This document shows, piece by piece, positions 32,374-43,598 of a stretch of 57,931 nucleotides of DNA (position 1 is its first letter; each line of letters opens with the position of its first letter). Source of the stretch: Streptomyces olivochromogenes (GTDB lineage: Bacteria; Actinomycetota; Actinomycetes; Streptomycetales; Streptomycetaceae); the NCBI RefSeq assembly GCF_021538895.1, contig NZ_JADDRL010000058.1, forward strand, positions 1 through 57,931, written 5' to 3'. The notes under the pieces are model-generated. The model did not search any database, had not been told where the DNA came from, and worked only from the letters and a program-made list of their open reading frames with translations. Position numbers and translations under genes: made by a program.

Positions 32374-34056
32374 ATGAACAGGACCTCCGCCCCCTCAGAG
32401 ACGTCCGCGTCCGGCGTCTGGGAGGACCTCGTCACCACCGCGTTGCTCGGCACGGACCGACGCCCGGCGGCGAGCGCGGGCGGGAGCGCGGGCGCGGGGC
32501 CGGCCCGGGAGGCGCCGGTGGCGCTACTGGACGCGGCGGCCGTGGAGACCGTACGGCGGCGGGCCGGGCTGCGTCCGGCGCGGGCGGCGCGGCGTCCCGA
32601 CCGGGCCCCCGCGGACCCGCGCCCGGCGCTGCCCGCCGCCGCGGGGCGCCGCCTCGCCCTGCTGCTGGCCGACCGCCCAGGCACCGGCGGCGGCCGGCGG
32701 GGCACCTCGCCGGACCTGATGGAACTGCTGCCCCAGTGGCTGGCCGCGGCCAACGCGCACGGCTTCGCCGCGCCCCCGGAGTCACTGCCCGCGCTGCTGG
32801 ACGCGGCCCGGGGGCGTACGGACCTGCGCCCCGCGGCGCTGGCGTTCGCGGGGCCGCGGGCGCTGTGGCTGGCCCGGCTGAATCCGGACTGGCGGTTCGC
32901 CCTGCGCGCGGCACCGGGCGGCGGCGCGACACTGCCGGATCCCGACGACGCCGGCGAGGTGGAGCGTCTGTGGCAGGAGGGGCTGTTCGCCGAGCGGGTC
33001 GCCCTCCTCACCGCGATCCGCACGCACCGCCCGGCGGCCGCGCGCGAGTTGCTCGCGGGGACCTGGGCGACGGAGCGGGCGGAGGACCGGCTGATGTTCC
33101 TCGACTCGCTGCGCACGGGCCTGGGCATCGAGGACGAGCCGTTCCTGGAGCTGACGTTGGCGGACCGCAGCCGCAACGTACGGGCGACGGCGGCGGAGTT
33201 GCTGTCGGCGCTGCCGGACTCGGCGCTGGCCGCGCGGATGGCGGTCCGGGCCGGGGCCTGCGTGGCGCTCGACCGCACGCGCGACGCGCCGACGATCGTC
33301 GTGGAGGCGCCCCTTGAGTGCGACACCAGGATGGAGAGAGATGGTGTCGCGGCCAAACCTCCTGCGGGTAGAGGGGAACGGTCATGGTGGTTGGGCCAGT
33401 TGGTGGAGGCGGCACCGCTCGGGACGTGGCCGGGGCGGCTCGGCGGGCGCACGCCCCAGGACATCGTGGCGCTGCCGGTGGCGGACGACTGGCAGGCCGA
33501 GTTGCACGCGGCCTGGTGCCGGGCCGCGGTGCGGCAGCGGGACCCCGTGTGGGCGCGGGCCCTGCTGGGAGCGCCGTCGGCGCCCGAGGCGGGCGGGCCG
33601 GGGGCGGTCTCGCTGGCCGAGCGGGCGAAGCTGCTGGGCACGCTGTGCGCCGCCGAACGGGCCGAGTGGGTGGCCGGTTTCATCGCGACGCACGGCTTGT
33701 CGGAGGCGTTCCAGCTGCTCGGGGTGTGTGCGGTGCCGTGGGCCGCGCCGCTCGGACGGGCGGTGGTGGACGCCCTGAACATCGCTCGGGACGCGGGCAG
33801 TTATCCCTGGAGCTTCAGTGGAGTGATGGGGCTGGCCGAGCGCTGTCTGGACCCCGTGGAGGCCGGCCGCCTGGACGGGTTGCTGGCGGTGCCGGACGAG
33901 CGGGAGGACGCGTCGCCGGGGGCCGGGGGGTACTGGGCGGAGGCGTTCCAGCGGCTCATGACGACCTTGCGGTTGCGTGCCGTGATGGCCGACGAGTTGG
34001 ACGCGGCACGGCACGGCCGGGCTCCGGCGGCGACGGCTGCCGGCCCCGGGGGCTGA
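32374..34056 (+). CDS. DUF5691 protein (HEAT-like) of the MoxR-VWA-SWIM locus
   Basis: This 560-residue protein starts at ATG 32374 after GGAAAGGAAC. It is largely alpha-helical with repeated Leu/Arg-rich helices. Landmarks are the N-terminal VWEDLVTTALLGTDRRP, the middle NPDWRFALRAAPGGG and ATAAELLSALPDSALAARM, and the C-terminal QAELHAAWCRAAVRQRDPVWARALL. These fit the DUF5691 family, which has a HEAT-like solenoid appearance and unknown function. It lies 133 bases after the SWIM gene on the same strand, with no terminator between them, so both should be expressed from the damage-type promoter. Confidence 0.88.
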   Translation: MNRTSAPSETSASGVWEDLVTTALLGTDRRPAASAGGSAGAGPAREAPVALLDAAAVETVRRRAGLRPARAARRPDRAPADPRPALPAAAGRRLALLLADRPGTGGGRRGTSPDLMELLPQWLAAANAHGFAAPPESLPALLDAARGRTDLRPAALAFAGPRALWLARLNPDWRFALRAAPGGGATLPDPDDAGEVERLWQEGLFAERVALLTAIRTHRPAAARELLAGTWATERAEDRLMFLDSLRTGLGIEDEPFLELTLADRSRNVRATAAELLSALPDSALAARMAVRAGACVALDRTRDAPTIVVEAPLECDTRMERDGVAAKPPAGRGERSWWLGQLVEAAPLGTWPGRLGGRTPQDIVALPVADDWQAELHAAWCRAAVRQRDPVWARALLGAPSAPEAGGPGAVSLAERAKLLGTLCAAERAEWVAGFIATHGLSEAFQLLGVCAVPWAAPLGRAVVDALNIARDAGSYPWSFSGVMGLAERCLDPVEAGRLDGLLAVPDEREDASPGAGGYWAEAFQRLMTTLRLRAVMADELDAARHGRAPAATAAGPGG

Positions 34057-34124
34057 GCCCCCGGACGCCGCTGCGGTCGGACCGGTCCCGTCCTCCGTCC
34101 CCGCGCGGGGCGGAGGGGGCCGGG

Positions 34125-34541
<417 letters not shown>

Positions 34542-34843
34542 CACTGCCTCCATGAAGCGACTACATCCATCCGTACCGACAAGTACCGCACATTCCGCGC
34601 GCCCCGTCACCCGCCGAGAAGTGAACGAACGTTATCTCCAGCATCCCTCAAGCGGCAGTTTCGCGGTGCGGACCGAGGGGGAAATCACACGATGGGACAC
34701 GTTCGGGAGCCGCAGCGTGGTCCGCGGGAACGCGAAGGGCACGTGGGGCGGGCCCACGTGCCTCCAACCACCGCGGGCCCGGCTTCCCACGAGGGCACAC
34801 GGGGGACGGAGTCGTCCTCCAGTGTGCCGACAGGAGGTCGGCC
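34542..34843. other. Gene-free region between icmB and the lipase-like gene
   Basis: About 300 bases without a gene hold the divergent promoters. The clearest structure is a 10-bp stem GGCACGTGGG (34738-34747) with CCCACGTGCC (34753-34762) and a 5-base loop, 82 bp before the lipase start; it could be an attenuator-like leader hairpin. Confidence 0.5.
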
Positions 34844-35710
34844 ATGAAGGTCACCCGGGCCCTGGAGCCCCTCGTTCCGTTCTGCCAGCGCCTCCTGCCG
34901 ACCAGACTGACGGGCCTTTCGCTGGCCCTCCTCAAGGCGACCGCCCTGGAGATCGCGATCCTCGCCGGACACCTCGTCCTGTATCCGACGGGCATCACCC
35001 AGGAGCGCCGCTCCCCCGCCCGCCCGCTGCCCTCGCCGGACGGCACGGCACAGTTGCCGGGCCCGGACGGGCTCCCGGTCGTGCTGCTGCACGGCTTCAT
35101 CGACAACCGCTCGGTCTTCGTCCTGCTGCGCCGCAATCTCGCCCAGCACGGCGGACAGCACGTCGAGTCCCTCAACTACTCGCCGCTGACCTGCGACATC
35201 CGCACCGCGGCCGAGCTGCTGGGCCGGCACATCGAGGAAATCTGCGAGCGCACCGGCAGCCCGCGGGTCGACATCGTGGGGCACAGCCTGGGCGGGCTGA
35301 TCGCGCGCTATTACATTCAGCGGCTCGGCGGTGATCTGCGCGTGCGCACCCTGGTGACGCTCGGCACCCCGCACTCCGGCACCCGGGTCGCCCCGCTGGC
35401 CAACGCCCACCCGATCGTGCGCCAGATGCGGCCCGACTCGGAGGTGATCGAGGAGCTGACCCGGCCCGCGCCCGGGTGCCGTACGCGGTTCGTCAGCTTC
35501 TGGAGCGACCTCGACCACCTCATGGACCCGCTGGAGACCGCCTGCATCGTCCATCCCGACCTCACCGTGCAGAACGTGCAGGTGACAGGAATCGGGCATC
35601 TCGCCCTTCCCGTGCATCCCGCCGTCGCGACCGGGATACGGCAAGCGCTCGACCGGGAGCAGCCGCAGCCGCAGGCCGGCGCGACCGCCGACGGCCTGAC
35701 CGTGGCGTAG
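34844..35710 (+). CDS. Lipase-like alpha/beta hydrolase (membrane-linked or secreted)
   Basis: This 288-residue protein has an N-terminal hydrophobic helix (LTGLSLALLKATALEIAILAGHLVLY), likely a membrane anchor or uncleaved signal. An alpha/beta-hydrolase domain follows. The oxyanion HG motif is LLHGFIDN (about residue 84), the nucleophile elbow is GHSLGG (about 149), and the likely acid and base are the aspartate in WSDLDHLMDP and the histidine in GIGHLALPVHP. It resembles the lipase/esterase class next to icmB in other streptomycetes. An AGGAGGT site precedes ATG 34844. The substrate is unknown but lipid-like. A terminator follows. Confidence 0.88.
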   Translation: MKVTRALEPLVPFCQRLLPTRLTGLSLALLKATALEIAILAGHLVLYPTGITQERRSPARPLPSPDGTAQLPGPDGLPVVLLHGFIDNRSVFVLLRRNLAQHGGQHVESLNYSPLTCDIRTAAELLGRHIEEICERTGSPRVDIVGHSLGGLIARYYIQRLGGDLRVRTLVTLGTPHSGTRVAPLANAHPIVRQMRPDSEVIEELTRPAPGCRTRFVSFWSDLDHLMDPLETACIVHPDLTVQNVQVTGIGHLALPVHPAVATGIRQALDREQPQPQAGATADGLTVA

Positions 35711-35738
35711 CGCAAGGGCGGGAACCGGGACATTCAGG

Positions 35739-35776
35739 GGCGAGTCCGGGCGGCACAACAGCCGCCCGGACTCGCC
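35739..35776 (+). terminator. Terminator after the lipase-like gene
   Basis: A perfect 16-bp stem (GGCGAGTCCGGGCGGC with its complement) and a 6-base loop ACAACA lie 28 bases past the lipase stop. Confidence 0.9.
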
Positions 35777-35922
35777 GACTTAGCCGGGGGATGGCCGCTC
35801 GACAGCCGCCGGACAGCCGCCGGACATCGAACGTTCTTCGAACACAAAGCCAAAGCCGCGTCCAAGGTCCGCCGAAACACGGCCGAATGCCCGTTTCCTT
35901 CGAGCACGAAACCTGTCGAAGA

Positions 35923-35952
35923 TTGTCGCGCCCACGTACCGCCGGGTACAGT
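35923..35952 (+). promoter_or_regulatory. Promoter of the M23 peptidase gene
   Basis: TTGTCG (35923-35928), 18 bases, TACAGT (35947-35952) forms a plausible vegetative promoter, with a leader of about 40 bases before the GTG at 36001. Upstream, GAACGTTC (about 35829-35836) is followed by TTCGAAC, a further possible operator. Confidence 0.5.
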
Positions 35953-36000
35953 CGCCGCACTGCTCTGGCAGCCCCTGTTGTCGAGGCGAAAGAGAAGTTG

Positions 36001-37557
36001 GTGAACGACCGTCACCCGTCGGGGAGCATGACCACCCCGGCTCCGGCTTCCGATGCCGCCTCGACGCACTACGCGTCGTACGGCGGGCAGGAAGCCTCGT
36101 ACGGCGACTTCACCACGTACGGCGGCTACGACGCGAGCGGTTTCGCGACCGGCGCCCACGCCACGACGACCTTCGAGAGCGACCCCCTCTTCGGCAACCT
36201 CCCGGGCGAGGGCCAGGCGACCGGCGCGTACGACACCACGCACTGGCAGACCGGCGGCCACCAGACGGCGCACCACGACCCGTACGCGGCCCAGCACCAC
36301 GCCGCCTACGACAGCGGCACCTACGACGCGACCGCGTGGACGATCCCCGCGCAGGCCACCGGCAACGACATCAGCGGCCAGTGGGACGCGAACGCCTGGC
36401 TCCAGCCCGAGCAGCCCGCCGCCGGCCCCACCCAGCAGTGGGAATGGGGCACGCAGAGCTTCGACACCGGCGCGTACGACGCCACGCAGTGGAACGCCGA
36501 CGGCGCCGCCGTGTCCGCCGAGCCCGAGCACCACCGGGCCGAGCACCACCCGTACGAGGAAGCCGCGTACGAAGAAGCCGGGTACGAGGAGACTCCGTAC
36601 GAGGAGACCTCCTACGAGGACGGCACGTACGACGCAACCTCCTACGAGGACGCCGGCTACGAGGACGGCCCGTACGACGACGACTCCTTTGAGGAAACGT
36701 CTCAGGAGAACGGCGACCTGGCCTCCACCGGTGAGCTGCCCGCCGTGGCGCCCCTCCTCGACGACCAGGAGGAGTTCACTCCGGCTCCGGCCACCCGCGC
36801 GGGCTCGCGCGGCGCGGCGCGTTCCCGCCGCCGTACGCCCGCCAGGCGCTCCGCGCTGATGACCGTGGCCGTGCCCTCCGCCTGTGTGATGGGGGTCGCC
36901 GGGATCGCCGCCGCCTCCGTGGCCGGCCTGACCGGGGGCGACAAGGGCACCACCACCACCGCGGCCGCGGAGACGAAGTCGGTGAAACCGTCCGCCGCCA
37001 ACAACAAGCTGGACACCCAGCTGGAGAACCTCTCCGCCGGTGCCGACGACTTCGCCGACCGCGCGAGCCGTACGCAGGAGCGCATCGACCTCAAGGCCCA
37101 GCAGGTGGCCGAGAAGAAGAAGGCGGCGGCGGAGGCGGCGCTCAAGGAGCGGCTGCGTCCCAAGTTCGTGCTTCCGGTTCTACAGAAAGGGCTCAGCGCC
37201 TATTTCGGCCAGGCCGGCGTGAACTGGATGTCCGTGCACACGGGCATCGACTTCCCCGTCTCGTACGGCACGACCGTGATGTCCGCGACCGACGGCGTCG
37301 TTTCCACCAAGTGGAACAGCGCCTACGGCAACATGATGATCGTGACGGCGAAGGACGGCACGGAGACCTGGTACTGCCACCTCTCCAGCTACCGCGTCGC
37401 CTCCGGTACGAGCGTCAAGGCCGGTGACCCGATCGCGTACTCCGGCAACTCGGGCAACTCGACCGGCCCGCACCTGCACTTCGAGGTGCGCCCAGCCGGT
37501 GGCGCGGCCATAGACCCGCTCCCGTGGCTGCGCAGCCACGGCCTCGACCCGACATAG
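36001..37557 (+). CDS. M23 metallopeptidase (LysM-free lysostaphin type) with acidic repeat N-terminus
   Basis: The 518-residue protein starts at GTG 36001. The first 260 residues are a disordered cytoplasmic tract rich in Tyr, Asp, Glu, Gln and Thr, including repeated YEE and YDAT units. One transmembrane or signal helix follows (LMTVAVPSACVMGVAGIAAASVAGL, about 286), then a coiled region (KAQQVAEKKKAAAEAALKE). The C-terminal M23 domain (about 390-518) keeps HTGIDF and the HLHFE motif, the zinc ligands. It should cut peptidoglycan cross-bridges outside the membrane. Two NlpC/P60 genes downstream suggest a local group of wall hydrolases. A cytoplasmic tail on such an enzyme is unusual and may serve control. 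Confidence 0.9.
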   Translation: MNDRHPSGSMTTPAPASDAASTHYASYGGQEASYGDFTTYGGYDASGFATGAHATTTFESDPLFGNLPGEGQATGAYDTTHWQTGGHQTAHHDPYAAQHHAAYDSGTYDATAWTIPAQATGNDISGQWDANAWLQPEQPAAGPTQQWEWGTQSFDTGAYDATQWNADGAAVSAEPEHHRAEHHPYEEAAYEEAGYEETPYEETSYEDGTYDATSYEDAGYEDGPYDDDSFEETSQENGDLASTGELPAVAPLLDDQEEFTPAPATRAGSRGAARSRRRTPARRSALMTVAVPSACVMGVAGIAAASVAGLTGGDKGTTTTAAAETKSVKPSAANNKLDTQLENLSAGADDFADRASRTQERIDLKAQQVAEKKKAAAEAALKERLRPKFVLPVLQKGLSAYFGQAGVNWMSVHTGIDFPVSYGTTVMSATDGVVSTKWNSAYGNMMIVTAKDGTETWYCHLSSYRVASGTSVKAGDPIAYSGNSGNSTGPHLHFEVRPAGGAAIDPLPWLRSHGLDPT

Positions 37558-37560
37558 AGC

Positions 37561-37600
37561 CGGGCCCCCGCCACCTGCGGGCCCACCACATGCGGGCCCG
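37561..37600. terminator. Hairpin between M23 and pcrA
   Basis: CGGGCCC (37561-37567) pairs with GGGCCCG (37594-37600), with further copies of GCGGGCCC between them. It sits between the convergent M23 and pcrA genes. The imperfect geometry makes it less sure than other terminators here. Confidence 0.5.
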
Positions 37601-37610
37601 CTCCTGGGTC

Positions 37611-40118
<2,508 letters not shown>

Positions 40119-40127
40119 CGCTCTCCG

Positions 40128-40150
40128 AGTCTAGGGCGCCGCACTGACAA
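40128..40150 (-). promoter_or_regulatory. RecA-NDp / PafBC-type promoter of pcrA
   Basis: On the minus strand TTGTCAGTG (40150-40142), 8 bases, then TAGACT (40133-40128) matches the TTGTCRGTG-N8-TANNNT motif exactly. The ATG is 9 bases after the -10, so the message is leaderless or nearly so. Confidence 0.85.
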
Positions 40151-40425
40151 CCCGCGGCCACCCCGGAAATCAGCGGCCACGGATCTTCCAGATCCGGCCA
40201 TCGGACACCTTCCCGCCCTCCGGAGTCGTTCCGTCACACCAGGTGAACGGCCGACCTTCCACGCCGCCACGGCGCCCGAACCATGACCAGCGAGCCGGTA
40301 ACGCTACGAAGCGGACGGGCGTCGCGGCTCCGGACAAGTCGCCGCATGTCACTCCGGATTGACCACGGTGCGCGAAATCCATGGTCAAGGTCACGAAAAT
40401 GTATCGGGCATATCGCACATCAACC

Positions 40426-40455
40426 TTCACAGGGACCACACGAGTTGGCTAGCGT
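40426..40455 (+). promoter_or_regulatory. Promoter ahead of the c-di-AMP riboswitch
   Basis: TTCACA (40426-40431), 18 bases, TAGCGT (40450-40455). The same -10 TAGCGT with an 18-base spacer occurs before the second NlpC/P60 gene (43649-43678), supporting both calls. Confidence 0.5.
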
Positions 40456-40504
40456 TCCGGGCAGGCCGTACGACCCCCACCGGCGAACGTCGCCGGGCCG
40501 CACG

Positions 40505-40660
40505 GCCTCCGCCGAGTCCGGCGCCTCCTCGCGGCAGCCGGAGCCGGGGACCCACCGACCTTGGGGTGAATCGGTCCGACTTCCCTTCGGGGACCGGCCG
40601 TAGGGCAACCCTTCCGAACCACCCGCCCGAACCCGACAGCTAACTCGGTAGGCGGAACAT
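40505..40660 (+). ncRNA. ydaO/yuaA c-di-AMP riboswitch
   Basis: The leader of the NlpC/P60 gene holds the conserved blocks of the ydaO class: GGGGACCCACCGACC, TTGGGGTGAATC, GTAGGGCAACCCTTCC and GACAGCTAACTCGGTAGGC. TCCGCC (40508-40513) pairs with GGCGGA (40651-40656), closing P1. In Streptomyces such elements precede wall-hydrolase genes and turn them off when c-di-AMP is high. The gene start is 18 bases past the element. The rest of this 559-bp gene-free stretch holds the pcrA promoter and the riboswitch promoter. Confidence 0.93.
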
Positions 40661-40677
40661 GGAAGGAGTCGCCTCTC

Positions 40678-41910
40678 TTGGCGTCGCACCGCAAGTCGCG
40701 CCCCGCGAGCCCCCTCGTAGCAGGCATACGCACCCCCGCCCTCGCCACCGCCGCCCTCACCTCGGTGGCCCTGCTGTCCCAGACGGCCAACGCCACCCCC
40801 TCCACCGACGGCAAGCCGAGCATCGAGGAGGTCGAGAAGAAGGTCGACGACCTCTACCGCCAGGCGGAGTCGGCGACCGAGAAGTACAACTCGGCCAAGG
40901 AGAAGTCCGGCAAGCAGCGCAAGCAGGTCGACACGCTGCTGGACGACGTGGCCCGGCGCACGGACAAGCTCAACAAGGCTCGTGAGGAACTGGGCACCTT
41001 CGCCGCGGCCCAGTACCGCACCGGGAGCTCCGCCCCCGACACGGCCACCTTCCTGCTCGCGGACTCCCCGCAGGACTACTTCGACCAGACCCAGCTGATG
41101 CACCGGCTGACCTCGCGTCAGAAGGAAGCGGTCGACGACTACGTCACGCAGCAGTCCGCGACCATGAAGAAGCGGCAGGAGGCCGCCAAGAGCCTGGAGA
41201 CGCTCAACGAGTCGCAGAGCGAGCTGAAGACCGCCAAGGCCACCGTGCAGACGAAGCTCTCCACCGCGCGGGAGATGCTGTCCAAGCTGACGGCGGAGGA
41301 GAAGGCGCGGCTCGCCGCGATCGAGAAGCGCAAGCAGGAGGAGGCCGCGCGGAAGGCGGCCGAGCTCGCGAAGCAGCAGGCCGCGCAACAGGCCGCCGAG
41401 GAAGCGGCCCAGCGCAAGAAGGACGCGGCGGCGAGCGCGTCCCCCTCGCCGTCGCCGTCCACCGGCTCGTCGACCGGCACCTCCACCGGCTCGGGCTCGT
41501 CGACGCCCAGCTCCACCGGCTCGGGCTCGTCGACGCCCAGCTCCACGTCCACCGACAAGGCCGACAAGGCGCTCGCCTTCGCCCGCGCCCAGATCGGCAA
41601 GCCGTACGTCTGGGGCGCCACCGGCCCCGGCTCCTACGACTGCTCCGGCCTCACCCAGGCCGCCTGGAAGGCCGCCGGCGTCAGCCTCCCGCGCACCACC
41701 TGGGACCAGGTCAACGCCGGCACCACGGTCTCCCTCGCGGACGCCCGGCCCGGCGATCTGATCTTCTTCTACGACGACATCAGCCACGTCGGCATCTACA
41801 TCGGCGGCGGCATGATGATCCACGCCCCGAAGCCGGGCGCCTACGTCCGCGAGGAGTCGATCTACTACGCCGGCTCGTCGATCATCCACAGCGTGGTGCG
41901 GCCCGCCTGA
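40678..41910 (+). CDS. NlpC/P60 cell-wall hydrolase (c-di-AMP riboswitch controlled)
   Basis: The 410-residue secreted enzyme starts at TTG 40678 with GGAAGGAG 9 bases upstream. A signal peptide (residues 1-40, ending near ANA-T) is followed by a long coiled coil (about 50-245) and a Ser/Thr/Pro linker with two copies of TGSGSSTPSS. The C-terminal NlpC/P60 domain (about 300-410) has the catalytic cysteine in YDCSGLTQAAW, the histidine in DISHVGIYIG and a third polar residue at IHAPKPGA. It should cleave peptidoglycan stem peptides. Strong similarity in layout and sequence to the protein at 43842 points to paralogues. Confidence 0.95.
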   Translation: MASHRKSRPASPLVAGIRTPALATAALTSVALLSQTANATPSTDGKPSIEEVEKKVDDLYRQAESATEKYNSAKEKSGKQRKQVDTLLDDVARRTDKLNKAREELGTFAAAQYRTGSSAPDTATFLLADSPQDYFDQTQLMHRLTSRQKEAVDDYVTQQSATMKKRQEAAKSLETLNESQSELKTAKATVQTKLSTAREMLSKLTAEEKARLAAIEKRKQEEAARKAAELAKQQAAQQAAEEAAQRKKDAAASASPSPSPSTGSSTGTSTGSGSSTPSSTGSGSSTPSSTSTDKADKALAFARAQIGKPYVWGATGPGSYDCSGLTQAAWKAAGVSLPRTTWDQVNAGTTVSLADARPGDLIFFYDDISHVGIYIGGGMMIHAPKPGAYVREESIYYAGSSIIHSVVRPA

Positions 41911-42085
41911 GCGGCGGACGCGCACGCCTGCGTGTGCCGCTGGGCCCCGGCGCTCAGGACTGACTGGGCGCCGGGCACCCGCTTCGCGCGACTGCGCCCG
42001 CGCGCGTGGTCCACTCGCACGCTTTTCGCGGCGCACGCGCGCGTGGAGCGCTCGTCACACGCCCGGCGCTCCCTAGCATCGGGCC

Positions 42086-43054
42086 ATGCCCGGCACCCCA
42101 TCCCTGCGCGCCTGGTGGGCGCGGCGTCCGCCGGCGGCCGGGGCTGCCGTGATGGCGACCGGCATCGTGTCGACGGGACTGCGTCTGACGGGGCACGAGC
42201 CGCTGTCGCGGATCGCCCTCGCGCTGGCCTGCGTGGGCTGGCTGGTGCTGGCCGCGGACTTCGTCGTACGACTGCTGCGCGAGCGCGAGGGCTGGCTGGC
42301 CGAGGCGCGGACGCCGGTCGCGCTCACCGCGGTCGCCGCCACCGCCGTGCTGGGCACCTGTTTCGCCACGCTGGGCCGGCCGGTCCTGGCCGAGGCGCTC
42401 CTCGCCCTCGCCGCGGTGCTGTGGCCGGTGCTGCACGTCCTCGGCATGCGGCACTGTCGGCGGCGCATGCCGGGCGCGGTGTTCCTGTGCTGCGTGGCCG
42501 CGCAGGGCACCGCCGTACTCGCCGCCACCCTGGCCGGGACCGAGGCGACGGCCTGGCTCGCGCACGCGGCGCTGGTGCTGTTCTGGCTGGGGCTCGTGCT
42601 CTACGGGGTCGCCCTGGCCCACTTCGACCTGCGGCAGGTGGTCGAGGGCGCCGGGGACCACTGGATCGCGGGCGGCGCACTGGCGATCTCGGCGCTGGCG
42701 GCGGCGAAACTGCTCTCCGCCGACAGCGCGCGCCTGTACCTGTGGAACGACGACGACCGGGGCGTCCTGCGCGAGGTGAGCCTGACGCTGATCGTCCTCG
42801 ACCTGTCCTGGTACGTCGTCCTGCTCTCCGCCGAGCTGGCCCGGCCCCGGCTCGGCTACGACGAGCGCCGCTGGGCGACGGTGTTCCCGATGGGAATGTC
42901 GTCGGTGGCCCTGCTCTCCGTCTCGGCCGCCGTGGGGATCTCGTGGCTGCGCTGGCCCGGACGGGTGCTGCTGTGGCTTGCGGTGGCCGTCTGGCTCGCG
43001 GTCGCCGCCGGCGCGGTCGCCTCGGCCCGCGCCGGGATCAGGGCCGCGCGCTGA
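42086..43054 (+). CDS. TDT/SLAC1-type membrane transporter
   Basis: This 322-residue integral membrane protein has about ten hydrophobic helices, for example FVVRLLREREGWL after IALALACVGWLVLAADF, and LAHAALVLFWLGLVLYGVAL. It resembles the TehA/SLAC1/TDT family of anion and dicarboxylate transporters. The ATG at 42086 follows the NlpC/P60 gene by 175 bases. The intervening sequence has two long alternating CG tracts (about 41999-42006 and 42037-42044). The transported solute is unknown. Confidence 0.8.
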   Translation: MPGTPSLRAWWARRPPAAGAAVMATGIVSTGLRLTGHEPLSRIALALACVGWLVLAADFVVRLLREREGWLAEARTPVALTAVAATAVLGTCFATLGRPVLAEALLALAAVLWPVLHVLGMRHCRRRMPGAVFLCCVAAQGTAVLAATLAGTEATAWLAHAALVLFWLGLVLYGVALAHFDLRQVVEGAGDHWIAGGALAISALAAAKLLSADSARLYLWNDDDRGVLREVSLTLIVLDLSWYVVLLSAELARPRLGYDERRWATVFPMGMSSVALLSVSAAVGISWLRWPGRVLLWLAVAVWLAVAAGAVASARAGIRAAR

Positions 43055-43081
43055 GGCGGCTCGCGCCCGCGCCGGGGAGGC

Positions 43082-43444
43082 TCACGTCCAGAGCACGGCG
43101 ATGAAGATGTTCGCCATGGTCAGCAGGCCCACCAGGCCGAAGAGGCCCTTGTCCACCTTTTCGCCGTTCTCGTCGTCGCGCTTCACGTAGACGAGCCCGA
43201 GGATCACGATCAGCAGGGCCAGCTTCACGCCGATCTTGACGGTGTTGAGGTGGTGGTCGTCGGCCTGGTTGAGGCCGACCAGGATCACGCCGGTGACCAG
43301 CATGGTCAGCGCGCCGTGCAGCATCGCGGGGACGAAGCGTGCGGTGCCCTGGCCCATCGCCTTCGTCTGGGTGAGGAAGCCGCCGAGGAGCGCGGCGATG
43401 CCGATGATGTGCAGGCCGACGAAGAGATGGATGAGTACGTCCAT
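43082..43444 (-). CDS. Small integral membrane protein of unknown function
   Basis: The 120-residue protein has about four hydrophobic segments (MDVLIHLFVGLHIIGIAALLGGF, FVPAMLHGALTMLVTGVILVGL, VKIGVKLALLIVILGLVYV and FGLVGLLTMANIFIAVLW) with a charged loop RDDENGEK. No domain is recognised. ATG 43444 gives a normal first helix. It converges on the TDT-type gene, 27 bases apart. Confidence 0.85.
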   Translation of the reverse strand: MDVLIHLFVGLHIIGIAALLGGFLTQTKAMGQGTARFVPAMLHGALTMLVTGVILVGLNQADDHHLNTVKIGVKLALLIVILGLVYVKRDDENGEKVDKGLFGLVGLLTMANIFIAVLWT

Positions 43445-43598
43445 GAGGCCGGAGCCTAATCAAGGGCCCGGGCCCCGCCGCCACCGCCCCCGCGCTCGCA
43501 TATATGCGCTCCATAGCACCCCGCCGCCCCCGCGCGCCCCGGAACCGCCGCTTCGGTCATCGCGCTGCGTGAAGGCGGCGGCGCCGGACCCGGATCAC

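Noticed and set aside
30948..33782. Very long minus-strand open frame across the SWIM and DUF5691 genes
   Set aside because: It is antisense to two well-supported genes and its translation is arginine/serine/alanine-rich with no recognisable domain.
34618..34640. SOS-like sequence GAACGAACGTTA upstream of the lipase-like gene
   Set aside because: It differs from the LexA pattern GAAC-N4-GTTC at the last base and lacks the outer bases; the neighbouring genes have no repair role.
35829..35843. GAACGTTC followed by TTCGAAC upstream of the M23 gene as a LexA or heat-shock site
   Set aside because: Half-site order and spacing fit neither; it may still be an operator but cannot be assigned.
40170..40439. 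Open frame upstream of pcrA that could be a 70-89-residue protein
   Set aside because: Third-position GC is near 70%, well below neighbouring genes, it contains a TTA codon, and it has no recognised family; the region is better explained by control sequences.
41995..42050. Alternating CG tracts before the TDT-type gene as possible Z-DNA or an origin element
   Set aside because: Such tracts are frequent by chance at this GC content and no DnaA-box cluster or other origin feature is nearby.
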